A stretch of 64,000 bases of DNA, taken from the NCBI RefSeq assembly GCF_003293675.1, contig NZ_CP029984.1:1-64000 (forward strand), given 5' to 3'. How positions within the stretch are numbered: position 1 is the stretch's first letter; each line of letters opens with the position of its first letter. The notes under the pieces are model-generated. The model was not told where the DNA came from, made no database searches, and was given only the letters and a program-made list of their open reading frames with translations. Origin of the DNA: Gardnerella leopoldii. Its GTDB lineage: Bacteria > Actinomycetota > Actinomycetes > Actinomycetales > Bifidobacteriaceae. The position numbers and the translations under genes are program-made. Shown piece after piece: positions 56,796-64,000 of the stretch.

Positions 56796-57899
56796 ATGTG
56801 CATACCAGATTCAGGATTACTGCTTGTAGATAAGCCTCAGGGCGTTACAAGTCACGATATTGTTGCATGCGCTCGTCATTTGTTGCATACAAAACGAGTT
56901 GGGCACGCAGGAACGCTTGATCCTATGGCAACAGGATTGCTAATCATAGGTTTTGGCAACGCAACGCGACTTTTAAATTACATGTTGGGGCATGATAAAA
57001 CCTATGAAGCAGTAATCCGCTTAGGAGAAGCAACTACTACTGATGATGCAGAAGGTGAAATTCTTCCGGATGACGCATTAAATATAGGTCCGGGGGTTCA
57101 CGTCGCTAATAAAGACATGTCTTTTGAAAAGTCACTGTCTTTTGAGCGAATTAAGCAAGTTGTTAGCGAAAATTTAGTAGGCAAAATTATGCAAGCTCCT
57201 ACTGCTTTTTCTGCTATTAAAATTAATGGTCAACGCGCTTATGATTTAGCGCGCGAAGGAAAATCAGTAGAGATTGCTCCTAGAGAGATATTTGTTAGTG
57301 ATTTTTCAGTGAGTAATCCTCGAATTGCTAGGGGAGTGAGTGGGAAACTCGTATGCGATATATCTGCAAAAGTTTCTTGCAGTAGTGGAACATATATTCG
57401 CGCTTTAGCTCGTGATTTAGGTCGCTTACTAGGAGTTGGTGGACATCTTACTCAGCTTCGTCGCACTAGCATTGGTGATTTTTCGGTTGCTGATTCGCGA
57501 GTTCTTAAACTTCGCGCTCAAATGCGAGAATTTACTGATCGCAATGGAGTATTGCAGCATCGCTCAAAAGCAGTTCCTAGTGACGATTTTGACGCAAATA
57601 ATATGCTTCCTAAAATTTGCTTAAATATGATGGATGCAGCTTCGCATTCGCTTCCAACTTTAAGCATTGATGAGAATCAAGCTAAAGACTTACGTTTTGG
57701 GCGCTGGATTGAGCTTAAATCTGGCATAAATTACGAAAATTATCCTGCAATAGCGTACGTTTCAAACGCAAATACTGAGGAATGTGACGTTGTTGCAGTA
57801 GTTGAATTGACAAAAAATATAAAAAGTAATCAAATCAAACCAATTGTGGTATTTCCGGCAAGCGAGAAGACTGGTAAACTAGATAAGTATTTAAAATAA
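56796..57899 (+). CDS. truB: tRNA pseudouridine(55) synthase
   Basis: 367 residues. LLLVDKPQGVTSHDIV and the catalytic HAGTLDPMATGLL are intact; CSSGTYIRALARDLG follows. The C-terminal PUA-like region is long. It is part of the nusA-infB-rbfA-truB-ribF run. Confidence 0.95.
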   Translation: MCIPDSGLLLVDKPQGVTSHDIVACARHLLHTKRVGHAGTLDPMATGLLIIGFGNATRLLNYMLGHDKTYEAVIRLGEATTTDDAEGEILPDDALNIGPGVHVANKDMSFEKSLSFERIKQVVSENLVGKIMQAPTAFSAIKINGQRAYDLAREGKSVEIAPREIFVSDFSVSNPRIARGVSGKLVCDISAKVSCSSGTYIRALARDLGRLLGVGGHLTQLRRTSIGDFSVADSRVLKLRAQMREFTDRNGVLQHRSKAVPSDDFDANNMLPKICLNMMDAASHSLPTLSIDENQAKDLRFGRWIELKSGINYENYPAIAYVSNANTEECDVVAVVELTKNIKSNQIKPIVVFPASEKTGKLDKYLK

Positions 57900-57960
57900 C
57901 GAATTGCGTATTTTGCGTAGTTTGCTTGAGTAATGCTTGAACGCGGATAGTAAGGATATC

Positions 57961-59205
57961 ATGAAGGTCATCGACATTCGACCAGATGCCAACGGCATGA
58001 TTAATTGGCCAACGTTAAGTGCAGAGCGTAAAGCGGTTGTTACCATTGGCGTATTCGACGGTATGCACAAAGGTCATCGCGAGGTTATTCGTCGTACTGT
58101 GGATCTTGCGCATCGTCATGGAGCGTTTTCAGTAGTGATTATGTTTGATCCGCGTCCAAGCGTAGTGCATGCTAATCCTGATTTATACGATGATTTTGGT
58201 GACGTTAATTCTAAACTTCCGGACGATCCGGATGCTCTTACAAGCGTGCGTCAACGTTTGCGCGTGATGTCACAGTTGGATGTTGATCATGTTGTGATTG
58301 TGCGCTACAGCCTTGCTTTTGCTGCAAAATCGTACCGTTTCTTCTTAGGTCAGCTCGTTGGAAAGCTTGGTATGCGAGCATTAGTTCTTGGCTCTGATGC
58401 TGCGCTTGGTGCTCGTCGTGCTGGTGATATCAAAGCAATTCGTGAGTTGTCTCAAGCAACTGGAGTTTTTGAGCTTATTGAAGTAGAGGATTTGGGTCCA
58501 GATGACGTTCGCGTGCCTGATCCTATTGTTCGTGAAGTTCCACAGGAGCCTGGAGATCCTAAAGATCCTTCTGAGGGCATGAATAAAGCTGAATATCGTG
58601 CTTGGAGTAAGAGCATGCCAAATAAGAAAGTGCGTGCTTGGAGTTCTACAAATGTGCGCTGGATGTTGGCTACTGGTCGAGTCAAAGAAGCGCGTGAAAT
58701 TTTGGATCAGCCGCATCGCGTTGAAGGAACAGTAGTTCATGGAGACGAGCGTGGGCGCGAGATTGGATTCCCAACAGTAAATCTTGGCGAAAAAATTGAA
58801 GGCTATGTGCCAGTTGATGGCGTGTATGCAGGTTGGGTTGTTGATTTAGATGCTGACAATAAGAACGATGTCAGACCATCGAAAAATGCTGTTCCAGATG
58901 TGAGTGTTTTGCGTCGTGATGAGCTTCATTTAGGCGTTCATTCTCCGTGGCGTTGGCCTGCTGCGATTTCTATTGGAACTAAGCCAACATTTAATAAAGA
59001 TGGCGAAGAAGATGCAGAGCGCACTGTTGAAGCTTACGGATTGTTCGACGATTGGAAAGACTTGTACGGGCACCGCGTTTGCATTGAGTTTGCTAGTTTC
59101 TTGCGTCCGCAACAGGCTTTTGATTCAGTTGACGCGCTAAAAGATATGCTCAAAGCTAATGTTGAGCAAGTGCGCGAGATTACAGATGCTGAAGCTGAAG
59201 TCTGA
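57961..59205 (+). CDS. ribF: Riboflavin kinase / FAD synthetase
   Basis: 414 residues, longer than most RibF proteins. The N-terminal FAD synthetase part has TIGVFDGMHKGHREVI, and the C-terminal kinase part has GREIGFPTVNL and the GVYAGWV segment. A charged insert of about 40 residues (VPQEPGDPKDPSEGMNK) lies between the two domains. It makes FMN and FAD. ATG 57961 has AAGGATAT upstream. Confidence 0.94.
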   Translation: MKVIDIRPDANGMINWPTLSAERKAVVTIGVFDGMHKGHREVIRRTVDLAHRHGAFSVVIMFDPRPSVVHANPDLYDDFGDVNSKLPDDPDALTSVRQRLRVMSQLDVDHVVIVRYSLAFAAKSYRFFLGQLVGKLGMRALVLGSDAALGARRAGDIKAIRELSQATGVFELIEVEDLGPDDVRVPDPIVREVPQEPGDPKDPSEGMNKAEYRAWSKSMPNKKVRAWSSTNVRWMLATGRVKEAREILDQPHRVEGTVVHGDERGREIGFPTVNLGEKIEGYVPVDGVYAGWVVDLDADNKNDVRPSKNAVPDVSVLRRDELHLGVHSPWRWPAAISIGTKPTFNKDGEEDAERTVEAYGLFDDWKDLYGHRVCIEFASFLRPQQAFDSVDALKDMLKANVEQVREITDAEAEV

Positions 59206-59264
59206 TTTTGATATTTGCGCTTAGTGGTTTTTAGTTGCGATTATTTTTGCTAGCTGCGTTTAGC

Positions 59265-60752
59265 TTATAGTCCAAGTGCTTTTAACGCTTCTCGCACTGT
59301 GCTAACTTCAATAATTTCTAATCCTGGAATACTAACGCTTTTCCGCATATGGCAAACTATTGCGCGCTTATATCCTATTCGCGCAGCCTCGCGCAATCGC
59401 GGCTCTATTCTTGGCACTGGGCGAACTTGACCGGTTAAGCTCATCTCGCCAATTGCGCAAGTTTTAGGAGTTACTGCTTTCCCGGCAGCAGCGCTAGCTA
59501 AAGCTGCTACGATTGCCAAGTCGCAAGACGGCTCCTTTGCCAACGCTCCTGCAATAGTAGATACGTACAAATCTTTTGCAAGCAAATTAACGCGTCCGTG
59601 ACGATACAAAACTGCTGTAAGCATTGCAAGACGGTTAGAATCAACACCAGAAACTGCACGGCGAGGAGTGGGCAGAGCCGATTGTGTTACAAGTGCTTGT
59701 ATTTCAATCGGCAGGCTTCTGTGTCCTTCAAGTGTAAAAGTGACGCAAGTTCCGTCGTTTGTGCCATCTTGCGCATTTTTACCTTGATTATTGTTTTCTG
59801 TAGAAGACAAAAACAGTCCGGAAGGATCCGGCACTTCCTCAATTCCTTCACCGCTCATATCGAAGCAGCCAACTTCGTCTGTAGGTCCAAAGCGATTCTT
59901 TACAGCTCTTAGCATGCGTAGCGCTGTTTGTGTATCGCCCTCAAATTGACATACTGTGTCTACTAAATGTTCAAGCGTACGCGGCCCTGCTATTGAACCA
60001 TCTTTTGTAACGTGCCCAACTAAAAGTATCGGAATATTGTTAGTTTTAGCAACGTCGATAAGTGCGCTCGCAACTTCTCTAACTTGTGTAGAACCGCCTG
60101 TAATACCATCTACTTCTTGTGCGGAAATCGTTTGTGCAGAATCGACAATAGCAAGCGTAGGGTGATGTGTTTCAATAAGATCTAGTACAGTGTCAAGATC
60201 GCCTGTTGTTGCAAGTAATAAATAATCGTTTACAGCGTTAATTCTAGACGCGCGCAATTTAACTTGTGCTGCTGATTCCTCGCCGGAAATATACAATACA
60301 GGGGGAGTGTTGCTTTCTTTTGATTGTTTAGATACGTAAGCTGCAGTTTTTAGAAGTAGTGTTGATTTTCCGATACCTGGCTCTCCTGCTATAAGAGTTA
60401 CGGAGCCTGGCACAAGTCCTCCGCCTAATACGCGATCGAATTCGCTAAAACCAGTGTGAATGCGCATTGCGTCGTCTGCTTGAATTTCATTAATTGGTTG
60501 CGCAGATGTTGCTGAATCGAGAGTTGAATGTGCGATATTGCGATTAGAAGTAGTTATGCCATCCGGTGAATAGGTGCGCGATGCTGTTGTTGCGCGTGAT
60601 GCACGTGTTGTACGAGATAATCCGCTAACTCGCGCCTCTCTAAACTCGTTCACTGTGCCCCATTCGCCACATTCAGGGCAGCGACCGTACCATTTTGAGC
60701 CGCTCCAACCGCATTCGGAGCATAAATAGTGAAGAGTAGATTTACTAGCCAT
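59265..60752 (-). CDS. radA: DNA repair protein RadA
   Basis: 495 residues. N-terminal C4 zinc finger (CSECGWSG, CPECGEWG), Walker A GEPGIGKST, the RadA-specific KNRFGPTDEVG and a C-terminal Lon-protease-like domain. It promotes branch migration during recombinational repair. An extra linker of about 30 residues lies between the zinc finger and the ATPase core. Confidence 0.95.
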   Translation of the reverse strand: MASKSTLHYLCSECGWSGSKWYGRCPECGEWGTVNEFREARVSGLSRTTRASRATTASRTYSPDGITTSNRNIAHSTLDSATSAQPINEIQADDAMRIHTGFSEFDRVLGGGLVPGSVTLIAGEPGIGKSTLLLKTAAYVSKQSKESNTPPVLYISGEESAAQVKLRASRINAVNDYLLLATTGDLDTVLDLIETHHPTLAIVDSAQTISAQEVDGITGGSTQVREVASALIDVAKTNNIPILLVGHVTKDGSIAGPRTLEHLVDTVCQFEGDTQTALRMLRAVKNRFGPTDEVGCFDMSGEGIEEVPDPSGLFLSSTENNNQGKNAQDGTNDGTCVTFTLEGHRSLPIEIQALVTQSALPTPRRAVSGVDSNRLAMLTAVLYRHGRVNLLAKDLYVSTIAGALAKEPSCDLAIVAALASAAAGKAVTPKTCAIGEMSLTGQVRPVPRIEPRLREAARIGYKRAIVCHMRKSVSIPGLEIIEVSTVREALKALGL

Positions 60753-60859
60753 ATCTCGACGCTATACGCTTTATTAGACAATCATATTTTGTATTTGTTT
60801 TTGATTGTAAAGCGCTTTTGCGTACTAAAAGCGTCATCGCGATGTGACATAATGCAAGT

Positions 60860-61516
60860 ATGTCGAAATCGAATGCTTCAAGTATGAATGCTTCAAAGAT
60901 GGGTGCGTTGAATATGAATTCCTCAAGTGTCAATAATTCATCACACAGCAAGTTATTAGTTGTGTTGACTTCAGCTGCAGTAATTGTGGTTTTGGCTCTA
61001 ATTTCAGCATTTATGTGGCCAGGTTGGGCATTGAATCACGAAAATGTTGCGAGCAAAAATCATATGGTAATGCCTAAAACGCCTTCTATACCATCGAAAC
61101 CTTTGCCAGCATCTTCTACGGCATTGCTTAAGGCTATGCCTGATAGCGTACTTGATTTCGCTCGTGTTGACGCTATACCTAGTGCAACTTGGACTGAATC
61201 GTCGCCTTTGGAGGAATATTCTGTTAAGTACTCAACTGGTCAGCCAGATGGGGAAGTGTCTGTAACTGTTGCTCAATGGTCGAATCGCGATTCTGCGAAC
61301 AAGCAGTATGAAGCGTTAGTTGATGGACTTAAGGGTTCTGATATCGCAAGTGGAAAAATTCAAGTTTCTGGTAAGACTTCCGGTAGCTATGTGTTGCGAA
61401 ATGATGAAAATGATAAATCACAGGCTAGTGCATTGTGGCAGAACGATACCGCTGTTTTTGAAGTGAACGGCGCAAAGCAAGCAGTAGAGCGTTTTTATCA
61501 CAGATTCCCAATGTAA
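60860..61516 (+). CDS. Single-pass membrane protein, extracytoplasmic domain
   Basis: 218 residues. The cytoplasmic N-terminus is Ser/Asn/Met-rich with degenerate repeats (MNASKMGALNMNSSS). One helix follows (about 33-55, LLVVLTSAAVIVVLALISAF) and then an extracytoplasmic domain containing YSVKYSTGQPDGEVSVTVAQW, similar in style to actinobacterial DUF4245 proteins. Function unknown. Divergent from radA. Confidence 0.68.
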   Translation: MSKSNASSMNASKMGALNMNSSSVNNSSHSKLLVVLTSAAVIVVLALISAFMWPGWALNHENVASKNHMVMPKTPSIPSKPLPASSTALLKAMPDSVLDFARVDAIPSATWTESSPLEEYSVKYSTGQPDGEVSVTVAQWSNRDSANKQYEALVDGLKGSDIASGKIQVSGKTSGSYVLRNDENDKSQASALWQNDTAVFEVNGAKQAVERFYHRFPM

Positions 61517-61619
61517 ATGTTGTAAAAAATGATGTTCTTTGTAATATCACTCCACAAAGTCGTTAAAACGGTGTAACATTAGGCAAGTTGCACACTTTAC
61601 ATAGGAATGGAGGCTTCAG

Positions 61620-61709
61620 ATGGGTTCTGTCATCAAGAAGCGCCGCAAGCGGATGAGCAAGAAGAAGCACCGCAAACTGCTGCGTAAGACTCGTCACCAG
61701 CGCAAGTAA
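61620..61709 (+). CDS. Ribosomal protein bS22 (AURKAIP1/COX24-like), 29 aa
   Basis: 29 residues, very basic: GSVIKKRRKRMSKKKHRKLL, ending KTRHQRK. It matches the actinobacterial bS22 type of 30S protein, first seen in mycobacterial ribosome structures. GGAGG lies seven bases upstream of the ATG. A terminator follows. Easily missed because of its size. Confidence 0.92.
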   Translation: MGSVIKKRRKRMSKKKHRKLLRKTRHQRK

Positions 61710-61765
61710 TTTTCTTACTATGCGTTGATGCGTGTCTGAACGTTTAGGCACGTAAGACTTTTTTG

Positions 61766-61792
61766 AAGCGTCGGTTTTTCCGGCGCTTTTTA
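61766..61792 (+). terminator. Terminator of the bS22 gene
   Basis: AAGCGTCGG (61766-61774) pairs with CCGGCGCTT (one T-G pair), followed by TTTTAT. Confidence 0.85.
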
Positions 61793-61797
61793 TATAC

Positions 61798-61832
61798 AAA
61801 AAAGTAGAGCCCGCGTTTGCGGACTCTACTTT
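61798..61832 (-). terminator. rpiA terminator
   Basis: Reading the minus strand, AAAGTAGAGTCCGC pairs with GCGGGCTCTACTTT (one mismatch), followed by TTT. It can also back up the bS22 terminator. Confidence 0.85.
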
Positions 61833-61845
61833 TCGATTAGTTTCG

Positions 61846-62544
61846 CTACTTATTTGGGTTTGTAAGCGTGCGAGGACCGTTTGGATCGCCAACAATCACC
61901 GTGTCAACCATATTCAAGAACAAGCCGTGTTCCACAACGCCAACAGTTTCAATCAAATCTTTCGCCAACTCCTGCGGATGCTCAATGCGCTCCATATGCA
62001 AATCAACCACGAAGTTGTTCTCGTCGGTGCGCACTTCCTTGCCGTCTGCATCAAGACGCAAAACTGGCTTATATCCGCGCTTTTCGAACTTACGAATCAC
62101 CTGCGCGGAGCCAAACGGAATCACCTCAACAGGAAGTGGGAACTTGCCAATCGTGTCGACTACTTTGCTTGCGTCAACAATCCACACAATGCGGTCGGAA
62201 TTAATAGCTACAATCTTTTCCCAAAGAAGAGCTGCGCCGCCGCCTTTAATTCCGTTGAAATTCTTGTCAACTTCGTCAGAACCATCGATTGTAACGTCAA
62301 TGTGATCCACTTCGTTAATGTCGAGAATCTTAATGCCGTAGCCCTCTGCCTGCTCTTGTGTGCGACGAGAAGTGGTGACTCCTGTGAAGCTCAAGCCTTC
62401 TTCCTTAACTCTGCGGCCAAGCTCGTCAACTAAGAAACGCACTGTAGAGCCGGTGCCAAGACCAACCATCATTCCATTCTTTACAATCTTTGCGGCTTCA
62501 ATGCCTGCTGCTTTTTTAAGCGCATCTTGTTGTGCTTTATCCAT
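61846..62544 (-). CDS. rpiA: Ribose-5-phosphate isomerase A
   Basis: 232 residues. GLGTGSTVRFLVDELGRR, DGSDEVDKNFNGIKGGGAALLWEK and VVEHGLFLNMVDTVIVG are diagnostic. It interconverts ribose 5-phosphate and ribulose 5-phosphate in the pentose-phosphate pathway and feeds the bifid shunt. Length is normal. Confidence 0.96.
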   Translation of the reverse strand: MDKAQQDALKKAAGIEAAKIVKNGMMVGLGTGSTVRFLVDELGRRVKEEGLSFTGVTTSRRTQEQAEGYGIKILDINEVDHIDVTIDGSDEVDKNFNGIKGGGAALLWEKIVAINSDRIVWIVDASKVVDTIGKFPLPVEVIPFGSAQVIRKFEKRGYKPVLRLDADGKEVRTDENNFVVDLHMERIEHPQELAKDLIETVGVVEHGLFLNMVDTVIVGDPNGPRTLTNPNK

Positions 62545-62905
62545 TATCCCTGCTTTCTTGTTTTTGTTATTCCCGAGTTCGCCGATGAACTTCCATCGCT
62601 ATTTGCGGGAGAGGCTTTGTGTTTTTATGCGTGCCTCATTTTCGTACATTTCCATATTAACCTTTGCCAAGATTTTTAGGGCTATGTGCATCTTAGTTGC
62701 GTCGTCATTCATTCACGGGATATTCGTGTGGTAGAGATTTGAGATTTTTCGCACTGATTGGATGCTTGCATGTTTATGAAGTTTTGCAGTTGCGCTCTGC
62801 CGACGTTGAGTATTTATTGCTTAGAGAACACTAGCGTCATTGTTACTGCATGCGTCACGCCAGGCACTCCTACCACACCACAGAACACTAGCGGTTTTAC
62901 TAGTA
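62545..62905. other. Gene-poor region upstream of rpiA
   Basis: No gene is supported. GAACACTAGCG occurs twice (about 62825 and 62884), and ACTAG-CGGTTTTA-CTAGT (about 62888-62905) is a small dyad. Confidence 0.4.
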
Positions 62906-63085
62906 GTGAGGGGTGGGTGTTGCTTGGTCGAGCAATATAAAAGCGGAACGATAGTAATAATCGTGATGATGAATACTATTTTTGCAGAGAAAGTAAGTAA
63001 AAAACTAAACTTAACTACGCAACCGCTAAGTCTAAGTAAGGTATAAGAGCGGAGCGCTGCGAGACAAGTAACACCCACTACTCAC
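62906..63085. repeat. 180-bp element bounded by a long inverted repeat
   Basis: The left arm GTGAGGGGTGGGTGTTGCTTG (62906-62926) and the reverse complement of the right arm (63060-63085) agree in about 20 of 25 positions. Roughly 130 bases of AT-rich sequence lie between. It could be a small non-autonomous mobile element or a structured RNA. Overlapping short frames on both strands look unconvincing. Confidence 0.6.
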
Positions 63086-63141
63086 AGCCACATATAGAAA
63101 TCCGCCAGCCAAACACCACACTAAACGAATTGCAAAAATAG

Positions 63142-64000
63142 CTATGAAAGGTAGAAGGCAGTTGGAGATAAATGCAAGGTGCCGTCGGGTTCTACGTAGC
63201 CGCTTACGTTGATTGTGCCGGAAATAAAACGCGCCTCGCCGTTAAAGCTTGGGCTTGTGTTTGGTGGTGGAGTAAATTGTAATACGCCAGAAACACTTAA
63301 TCCTTGAACAGCTTTAGATGTAGTTTGCGTAACATTTTGCTCTGTTTTTGGAACTTCTTGAACAATAGTTATAGCGTCTTGCTGGTGCATATCTTGTTTA
63401 TTTTCTATTGATAGTGCATCTTTTTCGCTATTTTCTAACGTTTCACGCTTTGTTTCACGCGCTTGTTTACATATTTCTTCTTGCGCTTGTTTAGGCTTTG
63501 TTTCACATGCTGCTTCTTGCGTTTGTTCGCGCGCTGATTCATTTGCAGATTCAGTTAGATCACTAGCGTTTTTACTATTTTGTGCAGAAAAATCAGGATT
63601 AATATCTTCACCAACTGTGCGTTCAAGATGATATTCTGCATTGGAAATTTTGCCATCTAAAAGCATTTTCGCATCACTTGGCACATTCGTACCTTTTGCA
63701 TATTCAGAAGCAAGAAGCGACTTCCAGCCTTCTAAAGGCAAGTATCCGTCCTTCAAACCATTTCGGCAATCTTCCGCATATCCGCGCGCTAGTGTATCAA
63801 CTTTTTCGTTTCCTTCGTTTCCTGCGTGACCCTTAACCCACACGAATTTTACGGCGCCTTCGCGCTTAGTAATTTCCGCGTCGATTGCTCGAATCAGCTC
63901 GGCATTTTTAACAGGTTCATTTTTAGAGTTTTTCCAACCGTTCTTTTTCCATCCGTGAATCCACGTAGTTGCGCAGTTTATAGCGTATTGTGAATCACTT
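63142..64000 (-). CDS. rnhA: Ribonuclease HI, partial, with C-terminal extension
   Basis: The 5' end lies beyond the right edge; the frame enters at 63999. The visible part has SDSQYAI (third catalytic Asp), TTWIHGWKKNGWK and FVWVKGHAGNEGNEKVDTLAR (His and last Asp), which complete an RNase HI active site except for the missing N-terminus. It degrades RNA in RNA-DNA hybrids. After the catalytic domain come about 200 residues of Gln/Glu/Thr-rich low-complexity sequence and a small Pro/Gly/Ser C-terminal motif (ARFISGTINVSGYVEPDG). The extension is unlike E. coli RNase HI and its role is unknown. Confidence 0.88.
   Translation of the reverse strand, partial: SDSQYAINCATTWIHGWKKNGWKNSKNEPVKNAELIRAIDAEITKREGAVKFVWVKGHAGNEGNEKVDTLARGYAEDCRNGLKDGYLPLEGWKSLLASEYAKGTNVPSDAKMLLDGKISNAEYHLERTVGEDINPDFSAQNSKNASDLTESANESAREQTQEAACETKPKQAQEEICKQARETKRETLENSEKDALSIENKQDMHQQDAITIVQEVPKTEQNVTQTTSKAVQGLSVSGVLQFTPPPNTSPSFNGEARFISGTINVSGYVEPDGTLHLSPTAFYLS

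Noticed and set aside
57900-57960. FMN riboswitch before ribF
   Set aside because: The gap is only about 60 bases and lacks the conserved FMN-aptamer sequence.
62821-63078. Small membrane protein or toxin on the minus strand
   Set aside because: A hydrophobic stretch exists, but the start is a GTG with no good Shine-Dalgarno and the frame overlaps the inverted repeat arms.
62906-63085. RNase P RNA, tmRNA or SRP RNA
   Set aside because: None of the conserved cores of these RNAs can be found in the segment.

Overview
The window looks like a chromosomal segment of a low-GC member of the Bifidobacteriaceae, most likely Gardnerella. The reasons are actinobacterial signatures in an AT-rich genome: a tiny bS22-type ribosomal protein, an HrcA/CIRCE-controlled groES without groEL beside it, an actinobacterial LexA box, a bifunctional adhE, and sortase-anchored proteins with LAxTG-type signals. 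The genus is an inference from gene content and style; no search was run.

Layout. (1) 1-4.6 kb is an accessory surface locus. Two genes for small sortase-anchored, coiled-coil-like surface proteins share an almost identical block of about 450 bp (promoters, structured 5' UTR, signal peptide) and a near-identical 3' end, but have unrelated middles. The only difference in the 450-bp block is a poly-G tract (9 versus 10 G) lying between promoter-like -35 and -10 elements. An AT-rich Abi-like (HEPN) gene sits between them. (2) 4.6-10 kb is a three-gene operon: an FHA/LRV protein, a 1252-aa helicase/nuclease-like protein whose ATPase and nuclease motifs look degenerate, and a 67-aa protein. (3) 10-13 kb holds a SAF-domain protein, a 58-aa FmdB zinc ribbon, a membrane protein and groES. 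(4) 13-21 kb holds an aminotransferase preceded by three 52-bp repeats, tRNAs Tyr/Thr/Met with rpmG, murB, an APC permease, fdxA, dinB with a LexA box, an EamA exporter and tRNA-Ser. (5) 21.6-28.6 kb holds a large thioester-domain adhesin, a CsoR/FrmR-like regulator, a YigZ protein, an LRV-repeat protein and malQ. (6) 28.7-33 kb has rplM-rpsI and adhE with a Rex-like operator. (7) 33.2-48 kb is the S10-spc-alpha ribosomal supercluster with secY, adk, infA, rpoA and rplQ. (8) 48-62.5 kb holds an alpha/beta hydrolase, truA, tRNA-Ser, a lipoprotein, nusA-infB-rbfA-truB-ribF, radA, bS22 and rpiA. (9) The last 1.4 kb is a gene-poor stretch with a long inverted repeat, then a truncated RNase HI gene with a long C-terminal extension.

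Most of the window is housekeeping: translation, transcription and core metabolism, with regulatory sites that make sense (CIRCE, LexA, Rex). The best candidates for something undescribed are the repeat-flanked surface/Abi locus with its homopolymeric promoter spacer, and the FHA/pseudo-helicase operon.
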